DNA from: Lumbricus rubellus
Taxonomy: Eukaryota > Annelida > Clitellata > Crassiclitellata > Lumbricidae
Direction: 5' to 3'
NCBI GenBank assembly: GCA_945859605.1
Contig: OX243824.1
Coordinates: forward strand, 2,995,797 to 3,059,796
DNA: 64,000 nucleotides
The notes beneath the pieces are model-generated. The model worked only from the letters and a program-made list of their open reading frames with translations, was not told the DNA's origin and did not search any database. Made by a program: the position numbers and the translations under genes. Each line of letters starts with the position of its first letter. The first letter of the stretch is position 1. Of the stretch, positions 39,501 to 43,319 are shown piece after piece.

Positions 39501-40247
39501 TAATTATAATTATACCCTGTACCAGTTTCAGGTGTGCTATTCAGTCATTCGTTCGTTCGTTCGTTCGTTCTCTCGTTCATTAATTAATTCAATCGTTTGT
39601 TCTCTCGTGCATTCATCTTTGTTCGTTCGATTGTTCATTCGTTCGGTTATTCGTTCGTCCGTTCGTCCATTGTTAATTTCTTAATTCGTTTATTCATTCA
39701 CCTATTCATTCATTTACCCATTCATTTATTCATTCAATCATTCATTCATTCATTCGTTCGTTCATTCATTCATTCATTCATTTATTCATTCATTCATTCA
39801 TTTCTTAATTCTTTCAGTTATCCATTCATTTATTCATTTCTTCATTCTTTCATTTCTTTGTTCATTAATTAAATCACTTCTTCATTCATTCATTCATTCA
39901 TTCATTCATTCAATCAATCATCCATTCATCCATCCGTCCATTCATTCATTTATACCACAACCCATCCACATAACTACTCTGTGTTGTCCCTCACCCAAGC
40001 ACCACAACCCCCTCCCCACCCCATCCACCCCATCCACCTACATCAGATGCTTACCAAAGACTCCATCAAAGTAATCAGACGAAGAGTAATTGTTGTCATC
40101 CATGTGCGCAGGGTTCGTCGACAGCATCCAACTATTCTCCCAACGACTCGCTCGACGATAAATCGTTCCGTTCCAAAGCATGTTCCGGTTGAACAACTTC
40201 ATCAGTAGACCGTGACGACTCCGACGCGACAGCGGTGAACAAGACAT
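1..40247 (-). CDS. APBB: Fe65-like adaptor (APBB family), nine exons, 3' end outside window
   Basis: Fe65 proteins are cytoplasmic and nuclear adaptors that bind the NPxY tail of amyloid precursor protein family receptors and other partners through WW and PTB domains. Nine minus-strand exons (40055-40247, 32973-33498, 31288-31537, 28399-28456, 27386-27495, 21842-21975, 6134-6347, 2604-2731, 100-356) join with matching phases 1,2,0,1,0,2,0,2 and then end in phase 1, giving about 623 residues. In order: unique N-terminus with NPNY (about residue 75) and a proline run ending PPSY (about 94), an acidic Asp/Glu tract (about 165-190), WW domain (about 334-362), linker, and complete PTB1 (about 446-590) with [18 protein letters not shown] and CHVFRCD signatures. 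PTB2 should follow beyond position 1. The acidic tract before the WW is also a Fe65 feature. The paralogue (APBB1/2/3) cannot be assigned. Confidence 0.95.
100..356 (-). CDS. APBB: APBB exon 9 (PTB1, end, and inter-PTB linker)
   Basis: Acceptor TGTCTCCAG; the reading begins [20 protein letters not shown] and continues with [20 protein letters not shown], completing the PTB1 strand and C-terminal helix. A linker ([16 protein letters not shown]) then leads toward PTB2. The likely donor is A|GTAAGC at 99-94, phase 1. The remaining exons lie left of the window. Confidence 0.93.
357..2603 (-). other. APBB intron 8
   Basis: AT-rich non-coding DNA with a CT-rich stretch (530-690), TAGGCCTA words and, at the 5' splice site side, the GGAT/TTGA array. 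A segment at 1380-1470 resembles 62170-62240 (a shared phrase around GCCGTTGCCCTCGAAAAAA), so it belongs to an unidentified dispersed repeat. Confidence 0.7.
2347..2597. repeat. Tetranucleotide array (GGAT, then TTGA)
   Basis: About 250 bp of GGAT/GGAC-type units passing into pure TTGA units. It ends about 7 bp from the exon 8 donor. Confidence 0.95.
2604..2731 (-). CDS. APBB: APBB exon 8 (PTB1, middle)
   Basis: 128 nt encoding [20 protein letters not shown], then [35 protein letters not shown] is a hallmark of Fe65 PTB1. Phase 0 in, phase 2 out (AG|GTATGT). A tetranucleotide array starts only a few bases past the donor. Confidence 0.95.
3174..3208. repeat. Short ATGG repeat
   Basis: GATG/GATGG units, about 35 bp, in APBB intron 7. 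Confidence 0.9.
3590..3765 (+). mobile_element. Possible LINE 3' end, plus strand
   Basis: It reads like the WN.LP...F ending of a CR1/L2-like reverse transcriptase frame (ATGGAATGGCCCTTCCATCG) and finishes with GAGGCGCTATATAAAT, the tail seen on the better LINE copy at 47.5-48.06 kb. Heavily decayed. Confidence 0.4.
4001..4029 (-). promoter_or_regulatory. GACACC-23-TATA signal
   Basis: Plus-strand reading: TTATATAT ending at 4000, exactly 23 bp, GGTGTC at 4024-4029, followed by TAAACAGAG as in the 45-kb units. Confidence 0.55.
4208..4300 (-). mobile_element. LINE 3' end fragment, antisense
   Basis: ATATAGCGCACCTTCAAGG, then CAGAAGCGCTCCCAGTCC and GGCTAAATAAAACAG, is the reverse complement of the CR1/L2-like LINE tail at 47.98-48.06 kb. 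Confidence 0.6.
4787..5073. mobile_element. hAT-like MITE, 287 bp
   Basis: Ends CAGGGCCAGATTAAG and CTTAATCCGGCCCTG are inverted repeats of hAT type. An exact 8-bp duplication GTTACAAT flanks it (4779-4786, 5074-5081). There is no coding capacity. The interior repeats CCCGAA..AATTTT motifs. Confidence 0.92.
5257..5293 (+). promoter_or_regulatory. AACACC-23-TATA signal
   Basis: AACACC 5257-5262, 23 bp, TATATAAA from 5286. Confidence 0.5.
5509..5708 (-). mobile_element. tRNA-derived SINE, minus strand
   Basis: Read on the minus strand it has a tRNA-like head GGGGCGCGGTGG with a B-box relative (GGTTCGAATCC), then a body and the tail AGCGCCTCTGAGTAG. This copy is moderately diverged. A hAT MITE is inserted at its head. 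Confidence 0.85.
5715..5910. mobile_element. hAT-like MITE, 196 bp (CAGGGC family, copy 1)
   Basis: Begins CAGGGCTTTTTTTAACG and ends AAAACAGCCCTG, flanked by 8-bp duplications CACAATAT (5707-5714, 5911-5918). Internally it has short GTGCAGTT repeats. Sister copies lie at 43139-43304, about 49870-50050, 58500-58622 and 59457-59645. Confidence 0.93.
6134..6347 (-). CDS. APBB: APBB exon 7 (PTB1, first part)
   Basis: 214 nt, acceptor TCTTACCAG, donor GAC|GTAAGT. The peptide contains [18 protein letters not shown], then [20 protein letters not shown] and VVGRWGD, which aligns closely by eye with the start of Fe65 PTB1 ([25 protein letters not shown]). This exon identified the gene. Confidence 0.95.
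6505..6680 (-). mobile_element. Decayed LINE end, antisense
   Basis: GGAAGACCATTCCAGAC, a phrase also at 31.07 kb, is the antisense of the WNGLP-type motif at the end of CR1/L2-like reverse transcriptase ORFs. It is followed by a diverged tail. Confidence 0.4.
6839..6874 (+). promoter_or_regulatory. GACACC-23-TATA signal, tandem copy 1
   Basis: GACACC 6839-6844, TATATAA 6868-6874. The spacer starts TTTAGAACATTTTC. The second copy follows 110 bp downstream. Confidence 0.6.
6948..6984 (+). promoter_or_regulatory. GACACC-23-TATA signal, tandem copy 2
   Basis: GACACC 6948-6953, TATATAAA 6977-6984. The spacer starts TTTGAAACATTTTC. Confidence 0.6.
7027..7490. mobile_element. piggyBac-like MITE, left half
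   Basis: TTAA (7023-7026), then CACTCGAGTGCCCAAGG. It matches the complete copy at 29084-29563 as far as GCCTATACG. This half carries an internal tandem duplication of about 205 bp (TATCTTGAGAAGG to CTCGTGATACA occurs twice) absent from the other copy. The remainder resumes at 19561. Confidence 0.88.
7515..7777 (+). repeat. Polinton left terminal inverted repeat
   Basis: The outer 25 bp is complex sequence, then about 190 bp of AT-rich TAATTAG/TTAAGTATT words, then a GC-rich inner end (GGGGCCCGCGCGCCCTGGGA). The mirror copy is 16220-16482. Confidence 0.97.
7911..8030 (+). repeat. Subterminal tandem pair in Polinton
   Basis: Two roughly 60-bp copies sharing TTTTCAAAACACCGC and GAACACTTAACTGGAGTGGG. 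Shorter AAAACACAAAGGA words precede them. No gene is seen in 7778-8960. Confidence 0.85.
8085..8204. repeat. (CTGT)n microsatellite
   Basis: About 120 bp of CTGT units with a few CTGC interruptions, inside the Polinton. Confidence 0.97.
8963..8970 (+). promoter_or_regulatory. TATA box of the Polinton polymerase gene
   Basis: CTATAAAA lies about 155 bp upstream of the polymerase ATG, with a CAGTCTTT initiator-like word about 30 bp downstream. It is the only good TATA box between the left repeats and the first exon. Confidence 0.6.
9117..9126 (+). CDS. PolB exon 1 (start)
   Basis: ATGTCTTCAC followed by a GTATGT donor. The 10-nt coding end leaves phase 1, which fits exon 2. The untranslated leader probably begins near 8995. 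Confidence 0.7.
9117..15825 (+). CDS. Protein-primed type family B DNA polymerase (Polinton PolB), eight exons
   Basis: It replicates the element's DNA, by analogy with protein-primed viral and plasmid B-family polymerases. Exons 9117-9126, 9862-9945, 10118-10162, 10589-10714, 11242-11316, 11469-11636, 11830-12133 and 12501-15825 join in phase (1 six times, then 2) to give about 1378 residues without a stop. 3'-5' exonuclease motifs: YADFES (about 555), [12 protein letters not shown] (about 708), [12 protein letters not shown] (about 856). Polymerase motifs: [13 protein letters not shown] (about 955), [11 protein letters not shown] (about 1120), FTDTDSL (about 1220). All catalytic Asp residues are present. 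Before the core is a variable N-terminus with two coiled-coil/NLS modules and a Cys-rich exon. An in-frame ATG at 12409 lies in the last intron and is not the true start. Confidence 0.93.
9215..9845 (+). repeat. 57-bp minisatellite in PolB intron 1
   Basis: About 11 copies of a unit of the form CTTAAACACCCGTTTATTG, then TTTCTTTCGCCAACTTAAA, then TTCATAGGCTCTGT. Later copies are nearly identical. Every unit carries a CTTTCG(C/T)CA(A/G)CTT pyrimidine stretch resembling a 3' splice site. Confidence 0.93.
9862..10162 (+). CDS. PolB exons 2-3 (first coiled-coil/NLS module)
   Basis: Exon 2 (9862-9945) encodes an acidic helix, [20 protein letters not shown], ending RLLEM. Exon 3 (10118-10162) encodes [10 protein letters not shown], a basic nuclear-localisation-like patch. 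Both exons are flanked by phase-1 introns. Acceptors are CTTTTCTAG and TATTTCAG. Confidence 0.8.
10589..10714 (+). CDS. PolB exon 4 (Ser/Thr-rich linker)
   Basis: It encodes a low-complexity stretch ([18 protein letters not shown] and onward) ending in phase 1 at GTAAGT. Probably an unstructured linker. Confidence 0.8.
11242..11636 (+). CDS. PolB exons 5-6 (second module)
   Basis: Exon 5 (11242-11316) encodes [19 protein letters not shown], a second helix like exon 2. Exon 6 (11469-11636) starts [15 protein letters not shown], a second bipartite nuclear-localisation-like patch, then a GC-rich Ala/Gly linker ending SADST. It mirrors exons 2 to 4, which points to exon duplication. Confidence 0.8.
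11830..12133 (+). CDS. PolB exon 7 (cysteine-rich putative zinc domain)
   Basis: A TTCTATAG acceptor and GG|GTAAGC donor bound 304 nt. Cys pairs are spaced CDSC...CEVC...CFQC...CVTC (CxxC four times within about 45 residues), typical of a two-zinc module. The rest ([20 protein letters not shown]) is not recognised. Its position just before the polymerase core suggests a DNA- or protein-binding role (inference). Confidence 0.82.
12501..15825 (+). CDS. PolB exon 8 (exonuclease and polymerase core)
   Basis: It begins after TTTCTTTAG with [15 protein letters not shown] and ends at TAA 15823-15825. A C2H2-like segment (CPYCLCCF...THMEECGKH, about residues 500-520) and a second CxxC...HHCHMTG...CSPC knuckle lie between the leader and ExoII. 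These are common insertions in eukaryotic PolB transposons. No frameshift or stop. Confidence 0.95.
15993..15998 (+). terminator. Polyadenylation signal of PolB
   Basis: AATAAA 168 bp past the stop codon, preceded by an AT-rich 3' UTR. Confidence 0.6.
16040..16219 (+). repeat. Subterminal repeats with inverted CCAAT words
   Basis: Three copies of ATTCTCGCTCGCTGATTGG or close variants at about 37-50 bp spacing, followed by GATGACGCA repeats entering the TIR. ATTGG is an inverted CCAAT box, so this may be a promoter or replication signal. Confidence 0.75.
16220..16482 (-). repeat. Polinton right terminal inverted repeat
   Basis: Inverted copy of 7515-7777, ending CACCCTACT immediately before the CGCATG duplication. 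Confidence 0.97.
16489..16800. other. Unassigned intronic stretch between Polinton and hAT
   Basis: Together with 7491-7508 and 19536-19560 this is about 370 bp separating the two halves of the piggyBac-like MITE. It has TAGGCCTAC words. No ORF or terminal repeat is recognised. It may be an older insertion into the MITE. Confidence 0.5.
17142..17178 (+). promoter_or_regulatory. GACACC-23-TATA signal
   Basis: GACACC 17142-17147, TATATATA from 17171. The spacer is unrelated to the 6.8-kb pair. Confidence 0.55.
17690..18900. repeat. 60-bp tandem array inside the hAT-like element
   Basis: About 19 diverged units, each with AAACACCTTTTTTAGTCAT, GAGTTTAATTGAAATCTCAT and AAACCATACTATTTTCCG. A higher-order duplication of about 180 bp is visible near 18230-18560. 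Confidence 0.93.
19561..19785. mobile_element. piggyBac-like MITE, right half
   Basis: Matches 29343-29563 (TGTATGAATATCAGCCG to TTGGGCACTCGAGGG), ending at TTAA (19786-19789). It completes the element begun at 7027. Confidence 0.9.
19998..20157. repeat. (GGT)n microsatellite
   Basis: About 160 bp of GGT units with a few interruptions. Confidence 0.97.
20491..20527 (-). promoter_or_regulatory. GACACC-23-TATA signal
   Basis: Plus-strand reading: TATATATA 20491-20498, 23 bp, GGTGTC 20522-20527. Confidence 0.6.
20902..20938 (+). promoter_or_regulatory. GACACC-23-TATA signal
   Basis: GACACC 20902-20907, TATATATA from 20931. It lies 375 bp from the divergent 20.5-kb site. Confidence 0.6.
21500..21830. 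repeat. Tandem duplication beside APBB exon 6
   Basis: Two copies of about 145 bp sharing CACACCTTTAA, TTTGGTCCTTCAAGCA, AATATAAG and GATGCATTGCAAA. Each carries a variant of the ACACC/TATA signal. It lies within 15 bp of the exon 6 donor. Confidence 0.85.
21842..21975 (-). CDS. APBB: APBB exon 6 (WW-PTB1 linker)
   Basis: 134 nt between acceptor TTCTGTGCCAG and donor AA|GTGAGT. It encodes [19 protein letters not shown], then a Lys/Ser-rich stretch ending DATPPN. The phase-2 end joins exon 7 to read PPNTRKDGE just before PTB1. It is hydrophilic with no fold recognised. The assignment rests on phase at both ends, position and strand. Confidence 0.8.
22099..22333. repeat. (CTGT)/(CTAT)n microsatellite
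   Basis: CTGT units, a long pure CTAT block, then CTAA and GTCC units. Confidence 0.97.
23607..23802. repeat. (TG)n followed by (CAGA)n microsatellites
   Basis: TG-rich tract to about 23706, then CAGA/CAAA units 23739-23802. Confidence 0.95.
24652..25593 (-). mobile_element. Merlin-type DNA transposon, 942 bp, decayed
   Basis: Terminal inverted repeats GGTACTTGTCGGTTAATTCA and its complement, with an 8-bp duplication AAACTTTT (24644-24651, 25594-25601). The inner ends repeat the TTAATTCACCSCCACWCAC words. It carries the ISXO2/IS1016-like transposase remnant listed separately. Confidence 0.88.
24963..25519 (-). pseudogene. Merlin (ISXO2-like) transposase fragment, frameshifted
   Basis: One frame (25519 to about 25226) reads [20 protein letters not shown] then [17 protein letters not shown], with the IDES/WVFGG signature of ISXO2-like DDE transposases. 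A second frame (about 25210 to 24963) continues with [32 protein letters not shown] and MCEFMWRR. The frame change near 25.2 kb and a missing N-terminus make it non-functional. Confidence 0.85.
25963..26187 (-). mobile_element. tRNA-derived SINE, full length
   Basis: On the minus strand: head GGGGCACGGTGGTGTAGTGG (A-box region), B-box-like GGTTCAAATCC, body with TGAAACTCCGATGCAGTGTC, and tail ending GCACATACAAAC. About 225 bp. Confidence 0.9.
26429..26643 (-). mobile_element. tRNA-derived SINE, full length
   Basis: Best-preserved head in the window: GGGGCGCGGTGGTCTAGTGG, then B box GGTTCGAATCC. Same body and tail as the copy at 25963. Confidence 0.92.
26680..27130. repeat. Dispersed CCAGTCCCAAGC/GGAGGG repeat copies
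   Basis: Short copies (26690-26775 and 27045-27125) of a family with the phrase (T/A)CCAGTCYCAAGCYTGG followed by AGAAGGAGGGYGAC. Others are near 28160, 40400, 40690, 50610, 51330, 58170 and 58330. It resembles the tail of RTE-type LINEs, but the parent is not seen. Confidence 0.55.
27196..27230 (-). promoter_or_regulatory. GACACC-23-TATA signal
   Basis: GATATA ending 27201, 23 bp, GGTGTC 27225-27230. Shares CTCAACTAATAAAGGTGTCT with a site at 24.21 kb. Confidence 0.5.
27386..27495 (-). CDS. APBB: APBB exon 5 (WW domain, second half)
   Basis: It encodes [20 protein letters not shown], the central YYW strand and terminal PP of the WW domain. At the usual second-Trp position the sequence reads Arg (QREPP). 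Whether that is normal for this Fe65 branch needs an alignment. The end is set at CAG|GTTATT because it leaves phase 0, matching exon 6. A nearer GTATGAGT would leave phase 2 and not join. The acceptor polypyrimidine tract is made of a heptamer minisatellite. Confidence 0.85.
27498..27960. repeat. (AAAAGTC)n heptamer minisatellite
   Basis: Degenerate 7-8-bp units (AAAAGTC, AAAAAGTC, GAAAAGTC) abut the exon 5 acceptor. Outliers lie at 28290-28345 and 29010-29035. Confidence 0.92.
28399..28456 (-). CDS. APBB: APBB exon 4 (WW domain, first half)
   Basis: A 58-nt exon between a TTTCAATTTCAG acceptor and a GTCAGT donor. It encodes [19 protein letters not shown], where LPRGW is the first strand of a WW domain with its first conserved Trp (about residue 338). 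Its phase-1 end joins exon 5 to make Asp. Confidence 0.9.
29084..29563. mobile_element. piggyBac-like MITE, complete, 480 bp
   Basis: TTAA on both sides (29080-29083, 29564-29567). Ends CACTTGAGTGCCCAAGG and CCTTGGGCACTCGAGGG. Subterminal GGGGGTCCGCGCGGACCCC and GGGGTCCGGTCGGACCCCC are local palindromes. No ORF. Confidence 0.92.
29637..29672 (-). promoter_or_regulatory. GACACC-23-TATA signal
   Basis: TTATATA ending 29643, 23 bp, GGTGTC 29667-29672. Confidence 0.55.
30209..30301. repeat. (GAT)n microsatellite
   Basis: About 90 bp of GAT/GAC units. Confidence 0.97.
30507..30540 (+). promoter_or_regulatory. GACACC-23-TATA signal
   Basis: GACACC 30507-30512, TATAA from 30536. Confidence 0.55.
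30945..31185 (-). mobile_element. CR1/L2-like LINE 3' end, antisense
   Basis: The reverse complement reads [20 protein letters not shown], then [17 protein letters not shown], a frameshifted match to the ELLVPRARTAMRQR...GPTTWNSLPVALRL ending at 47.8 kb. It carries the same GGGAGCGCTTCTGAGTAG tail. Confidence 0.8.
31288..31537 (-). CDS. APBB: APBB exon 3
   Basis: Acceptor CATTGTAG, donor CAG|GTAGGT; 250 nt, phase 2 in, phase 0 out. The peptide is hydrophilic and Ser/Asp-rich, starting [14 protein letters not shown] and ending NSVAKDDQ. There is no recognised domain. A second possible donor 10 nt further on would break phase with the WW exon, so the first donor is preferred. Confidence 0.85.
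31665..31878 (-). mobile_element. tRNA-derived SINE
   Basis: Head GGGGAGCGGTGGTGTAGTGG, B-box variant GGATCGAATCC, common body, and tail ending GCACATACAAAC. Confidence 0.9.
32756..32948. repeat. Compound microsatellite: 9-mer TTGTTATAA then (GTC)n
   Basis: TTG/TTA units, about nine near-perfect TTGTTATAA repeats, then about ten GTC units (32917-32948), 25 bp from the exon 2 donor. Confidence 0.95.
32973..33498 (-). CDS. APBB: APBB exon 2 (NPNY, PPPPPSY, acidic tract)
   Basis: It runs from acceptor CTCCACAG to donor AG|GTGAGA: 526 nt, phase 1 in, phase 2 out. It encodes [11 protein letters not shown], a run of five prolines followed by SYDE (a PPxY-like WW ligand), a Ser/Asn-rich region and an Asp/Glu tract of about 25 residues, then a Lys/Glu-rich tail. 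This is the largest exon and is probably disordered. A PPxY motif in the same protein as a WW domain raises the possibility of intramolecular binding (inference). Confidence 0.88.
33531..33630 (+). mobile_element. SINE, 5'-truncated, plus strand
   Basis: Starts within the body (CGCTTCGGCGTGAAACTCC) and ends GCACATACAAAC. It has no tRNA head, as expected of a truncated insertion. Confidence 0.85.
34079..34911 (-). mobile_element. mariner/Tc1-like element, 833 bp, long inverted repeats
   Basis: TA (34077-34078, 34912-34913) flanks CACGGTGTCCCAATTGAACT and its complement. The arms stay alignable for over 200 bp. The centre, on the minus strand, reads [20 protein letters not shown] followed by EHQL and a stop, the C-terminal signature of mariner-family transposases (34320-34500). 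The catalytic domain is missing. Confidence 0.85.
35268..35460 (-). mobile_element. SINE, diverged copy
   Basis: Body words GAATCGGAGTTTTATGCCGA and CTACTCAGAGCCGCTC are recognisable. The tRNA head is decayed. Confidence 0.7.
36436..36606. repeat. (CA)n microsatellite with poly-C
   Basis: CA units with CG interruptions and an 11-bp C run. Confidence 0.97.
37010..37393. mobile_element. Possible hAT-like MITE
   Basis: CAGCGTTGCCACCCT and GGAGTGGCAACGCAG are imperfect inverted ends. Flanking octamers ATGGTCGG and TTGGTAAG match only 5 of 8. The interior repeats AAACCCAAG. Confidence 0.45.
37827..37862 (+). promoter_or_regulatory. GACACC-23-TATA signal
   Basis: GACACC 37827-37832, then an alternating AT run through 37862 that covers the TATA position. 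Confidence 0.5.
37936..38156 (+). mobile_element. Head-to-head SINE pieces
   Basis: An antisense tail piece (37936-37995, CTTCAAGGACTCAGAGGCGC) runs into a sense copy from mid-head to tail (about 38006-38156, ending GCGCATACAAAT). Confidence 0.75.
38583..38616 (-). promoter_or_regulatory. GACACC-23-TATA signal
   Basis: TTATA ending 38587, 23 bp, GGTGTC 38611-38616. Confidence 0.5.
38805..39090 (-). mobile_element. LINE 3' end relative, antisense
   Basis: TTTATATAGCACCTCTTCAAG and CTACTCAGAGGTGCTCCTGA match the LINE tail. The upstream part is a diverged ORF end. Confidence 0.5.
39543..39953. repeat. (TTCA)n/(TTCG)n tetranucleotide array
   Basis: About 410 bp of TTCA, TTCG and TTTA units. 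Confidence 0.96.
40055..40247 (-). CDS. APBB: APBB exon 1 (start codon exon)
   Basis: It opens with ATG at 40247 and reads 64 codons plus one base to a GTAAGC donor. The peptide starts [17 protein letters not shown] and ends DYFDGVFG. The phase-1 end matches exon 2 exactly. The N-terminus is basic and not conserved, so an upstream 5' exon or another start cannot be excluded. The start is chosen because this is the first Met in a frame that splices onward. Confidence 0.8.
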
Positions 40248-41039
40248 TATACTTATATGAAAGTTCCCTTGAATTTCAACGTCTCAAAGATTTTTGCTCA
40301 GAACGACGGCGCAGCGATGTTACACATTCGGTCACATCATATTATTGTGTCGGCGATTCAGTGTTGACTTGTATTCAGCAACCCGCCGCTGCCCTGCACT
40401 CTGGCAGTGCCTGTCCCAAGATTGGATAAAGAAGGATTAGCGATGCAAAAGATATTTTTATCATGCAGTATCGCTAAACTGGAAGAACCATCATGTGTAC
40501 GGACAGTACGGACAATCGTCGGACATACAATGTAGTCTACCATCGGTCATTATCACACCAGTACCGTGTCGCTTAAGCGTAGCTGACACCGAAACATCCG
40601 ATATATCTTTTCACTGGATACATTCAGACACGTATGCATCGCCCTCCATAATCCAACACTGACCTCCGCCACTGCTCGCATCTCGGCAGTGCTAGTCCCG
40701 AGCCAGGACAAAGAAGGAGGGAGACACTGATGGTCTTTGTCATCACACAATGTGGTTAAACTAAAATACGACTATCACCGCCTTGTCTATCACCGAATTA
40801 AGTGAAATACTGGACATTCTCATCAATACCGTTCGCCCGCGAGCGTCAACTATCCAGCTCGTATCGTTAGAAATAATCCCGGACGACGAGCCCCCAATAC
40901 ATGTTTTGCTGTTGTCCCATTGATGCACGATGTCCCAAAGTTCCACTTTACGCCGCTCCGCGTCCAAGTCTCACTTCCCACGCAACCACAGCGTAGTATC
41001 ATCCGTAACAATCGCAGACGCAGACTCGTAAACATTCTC

Positions 41040-41260
41040 TTAATAGCCAGACCGACGGACGGACGGAACGGACGGCATGGACGGACAGCATGGACAATGC
41101 GGTCGGCGGCCGATGCACCTATACGCGGCGCGGCGGCGACGGCGCGCCAACGCGTCCCGCGACATGGAAAAAGCCTTTGACATTGATCGGCGCACCTCGC
41201 TGCCATGTTGACGCGCGCTGTGTTGCAAAGATTCTTCTGCGGCGGTAGTGTCTGATGCGT
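41040..41260 (-). promoter_or_regulatory. GC- and CpG-rich segment, candidate APBB 5' region
   Basis: Unlike the AT-rich surroundings, this segment is dense in CpG (GGACGGACGG repeats, CGGCGCGGCGGCG) and lies 0.8-1.0 kb upstream of the APBB start codon. Animal promoters often look like this. It also has an open minus frame beginning MAARCADQCQRLF, so it may be a 5' exon. I see no TATA box with a confident start site. Confidence 0.4.
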
Positions 41261-41464
41261 GCAATGTCTGCTGTTGATTATGTCTCTGGTGGAGTCACAT
41301 GGACGGAAGGAAGTGTGTTACGGGGAGGCGGTCGTGTTGGCAAATTAATTACCGATGAAAAGAGAAGTCAGTTGAGATGGGTTGATGTGGATGTTTTCGT
41401 GTTGATGTTCAGCGTTTAATGTGATCGTTATAATTGATGAGGACAAGAAAATGGTGTATAGTTC

Positions 41465-41630
41465 TCGAATGGTAAACTGTGTGTGAGAGAGAGTGAAGAG
41501 ATAGAGAGAGAGACAGAGGGAGATGCAGAGAGGCAGAGATAGACATACAGAGAGACAGATGGGAGTAGAGAGAGGATACAGGGATACAGAGACAGGTAGA
41601 CAGAGACTACGACACAAAGTGATGATGATA
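41465..41630. repeat. (GA/CAGA)n purine-rich repeat
   Basis: GAGAGACAGAG-type units, interrupted. Confidence 0.9.
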
Positions 41631-41940
41631 ATAATAATTTGGTCCAATCTATTAAAATACCTATAATAATATTATTATAAATTTATTACCTGCGGTATAA
41701 AAAAAACATACAATAATAATATTATTAATCTATTACCTGCAGTATTACTTATGCACTTTAACAAGCTTCATAACACCAGTGTCTAATACATATTCCAATG
41801 CGTTCAAGCCACGTGTTGGCTTCCAGCTACATGAATTGATTTCACTATACTTTTATAAGCTTATTAGCACCAAAGACGTGGTCATTCAAACACCTTCCAG
41901 CGACCAAGACTGATAAACGCTCATAGCATAAACGAAAAAA

Positions 41941-42366
41941 TTACTCAATCGCCTCTAATAAACCCATTCCCAAACGCAATTCAGTTTCAGAGGTTGAGAG
42001 TTCATAAACGAACGACCATTCGTATTTATAGCAGTTCAAGCAACGGTCATAACCTTCCCTGAGTCTTACTCGCTCCCAACAGGACATTCCCTCGATACGT
42101 CTGATTAAGAATCCTCTTTGTAGATAAGTCTGGAATGATCCGAAGGAAAGGAATTGCACCGCATCGGGATTGCTGTGAATTTCCGAGTGTGCCATTCCCC
42201 ACATGTCACCATCATCTCCGCCTTCGTTAGACACTCCGGCAATAACCGGAGTGTCTGATTGGATGCCACTTATTGTTTCACAGCATGTCCAGAACATATA
42301 TTTATGGAGAATAATTACCGACAGCACTAGCAACAGCTGCCGAATTGAACGCACAAGTCTCTTCAT
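41941..42366 (-). CDS. Orphan single-exon ORF, 141 aa, N-terminal membrane anchor
   Basis: A complete ATG-to-stop frame with no low complexity. Residues 1-26 (MKRLVRSIRQLLLVLSVIIL, then HKYMFW) form a basic stub plus a hydrophobic helix, as in type II membrane proteins or a signal anchor. The rest is soluble, with Cys at about 28, 29, 100, 113 and 116. I do not recognise a family. It sits 1.7 kb upstream of the APBB start on the same strand. It could be the first exon of a Golgi enzyme-like gene, a lineage-specific gene or chance. Confidence 0.35.
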   Translation of the reverse strand: MKRLVRSIRQLLLVLSVIILHKYMFWTCCETISGIQSDTPVIAGVSNEGGDDGDMWGMAHSEIHSNPDAVQFLSFGSFQTYLQRGFLIRRIEGMSCWERVRLREGYDRCLNCYKYEWSFVYELSTSETELRLGMGLLEAIE

Positions 42367-42465
42367 TTCCGTTTTGGTCTGATTGAGCTTCTCTGGTCGG
42401 AAACTAGAAATTGAGATAATTTTTGTGTATTTGCGTTTTCGGTTGATGCGCTAGGCATAAGATTG

Positions 42466-42689
42466 TGGGTGCGGGGGCGTAGTGGTGGCGTCGTTGCCTT
42501 GGAGCCGGAAGGTTCGAGGTTCGAATCCACTTCAATTCGCCGCGTAAGGACCTTGGGCAAGTCCTTCACTCACAATTATTGTTCAGCGCTTTGGTGTGAA
42601 ACTCCGATGCATGCAGTGTCTGCTTTACATTCGGGAGCGCCTCTAAGTAGAGAGCTTGGATAGGCGCTATAATAAGTGCACATACAAAC
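42466..42689 (+). mobile_element. tRNA-derived SINE, full length, plus strand
   Basis: GGGGCGTAGTGGTGGCG head, GGTTCGAATCC B box, GTGAAACTCCGATGCA body, and GCACATACAAAC tail. Confidence 0.92.
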
Positions 42690-43138
42690 AAAAAACGAAA
42701 ATATTCCGAAACTTCCTAATAAATCACAGTCACAGCCACAACTTTTTTTAACAAAAGTAACAGTATTGGTAAAGAAAACAAGAACAATAAGCGAAAAACA
42801 ACAGGCTGTCGATGTGCCTAAAACCCTTTTGGACCTGTGTCTCACTTGTGGGTCACCTGCTGTTAGGTCAACGTCGACGAAATTTCTTGGCACCACACAT
42901 CAGTAATTAATATTATACAAGTGCAAGTGTTCTAGTCAAACCAACAGTTGCTGTCGCACTCACAACTGAATTGTTTCGCAAACAGTTGATGGGAAGTAGC
43001 TGTTGTTCATCGATGTCATTATTGTGGCTTAATTTGTGTTTTCTTTCAATTCAGCCAAATATCCTTGGAATCGTCTGACTGTTAATTTGATCAATGCACA
43101 TTTTCTTCATTTCCTGCTCTGCATGCTGCATGCAATTC

Positions 43139-43304
43139 CAGGTTGCTTTTAAGAATTTTAGATCTGCACAACTCCTTCTTTCCTTTCCCATCATCCATGG
43201 CAAATTACTTCCATGCAGTTGGATGACAATGACCTCTTCTGCTAGTACAGAAGTGCTTCTACAACTGCACATTTTTGTGTACAACTGCACGTTAAAAAGT
43301 CCTG
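43139..43304. mobile_element. hAT-like MITE, 166 bp (CAGGGC family, copy 2)
   Basis: Reverse orientation to copy 1, with an exact 8-bp duplication TGCAATTC (43131-43138, 43305-43312). Ends CAGGTTGC and AAAAAGTCCTG. Confidence 0.88.
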
Positions 43305-43319
43305 TGCAATTCCAAAAAT

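Larger units (their letters stand above)
33499..40054 (-). other. APBB intron 1
   Basis: Contains SINE pieces, a mariner-like element, a (CA)n array, a possible hAT-like repeat, an antisense LINE end and a (TTCA)n array. No exon is seen. Confidence 0.7.
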
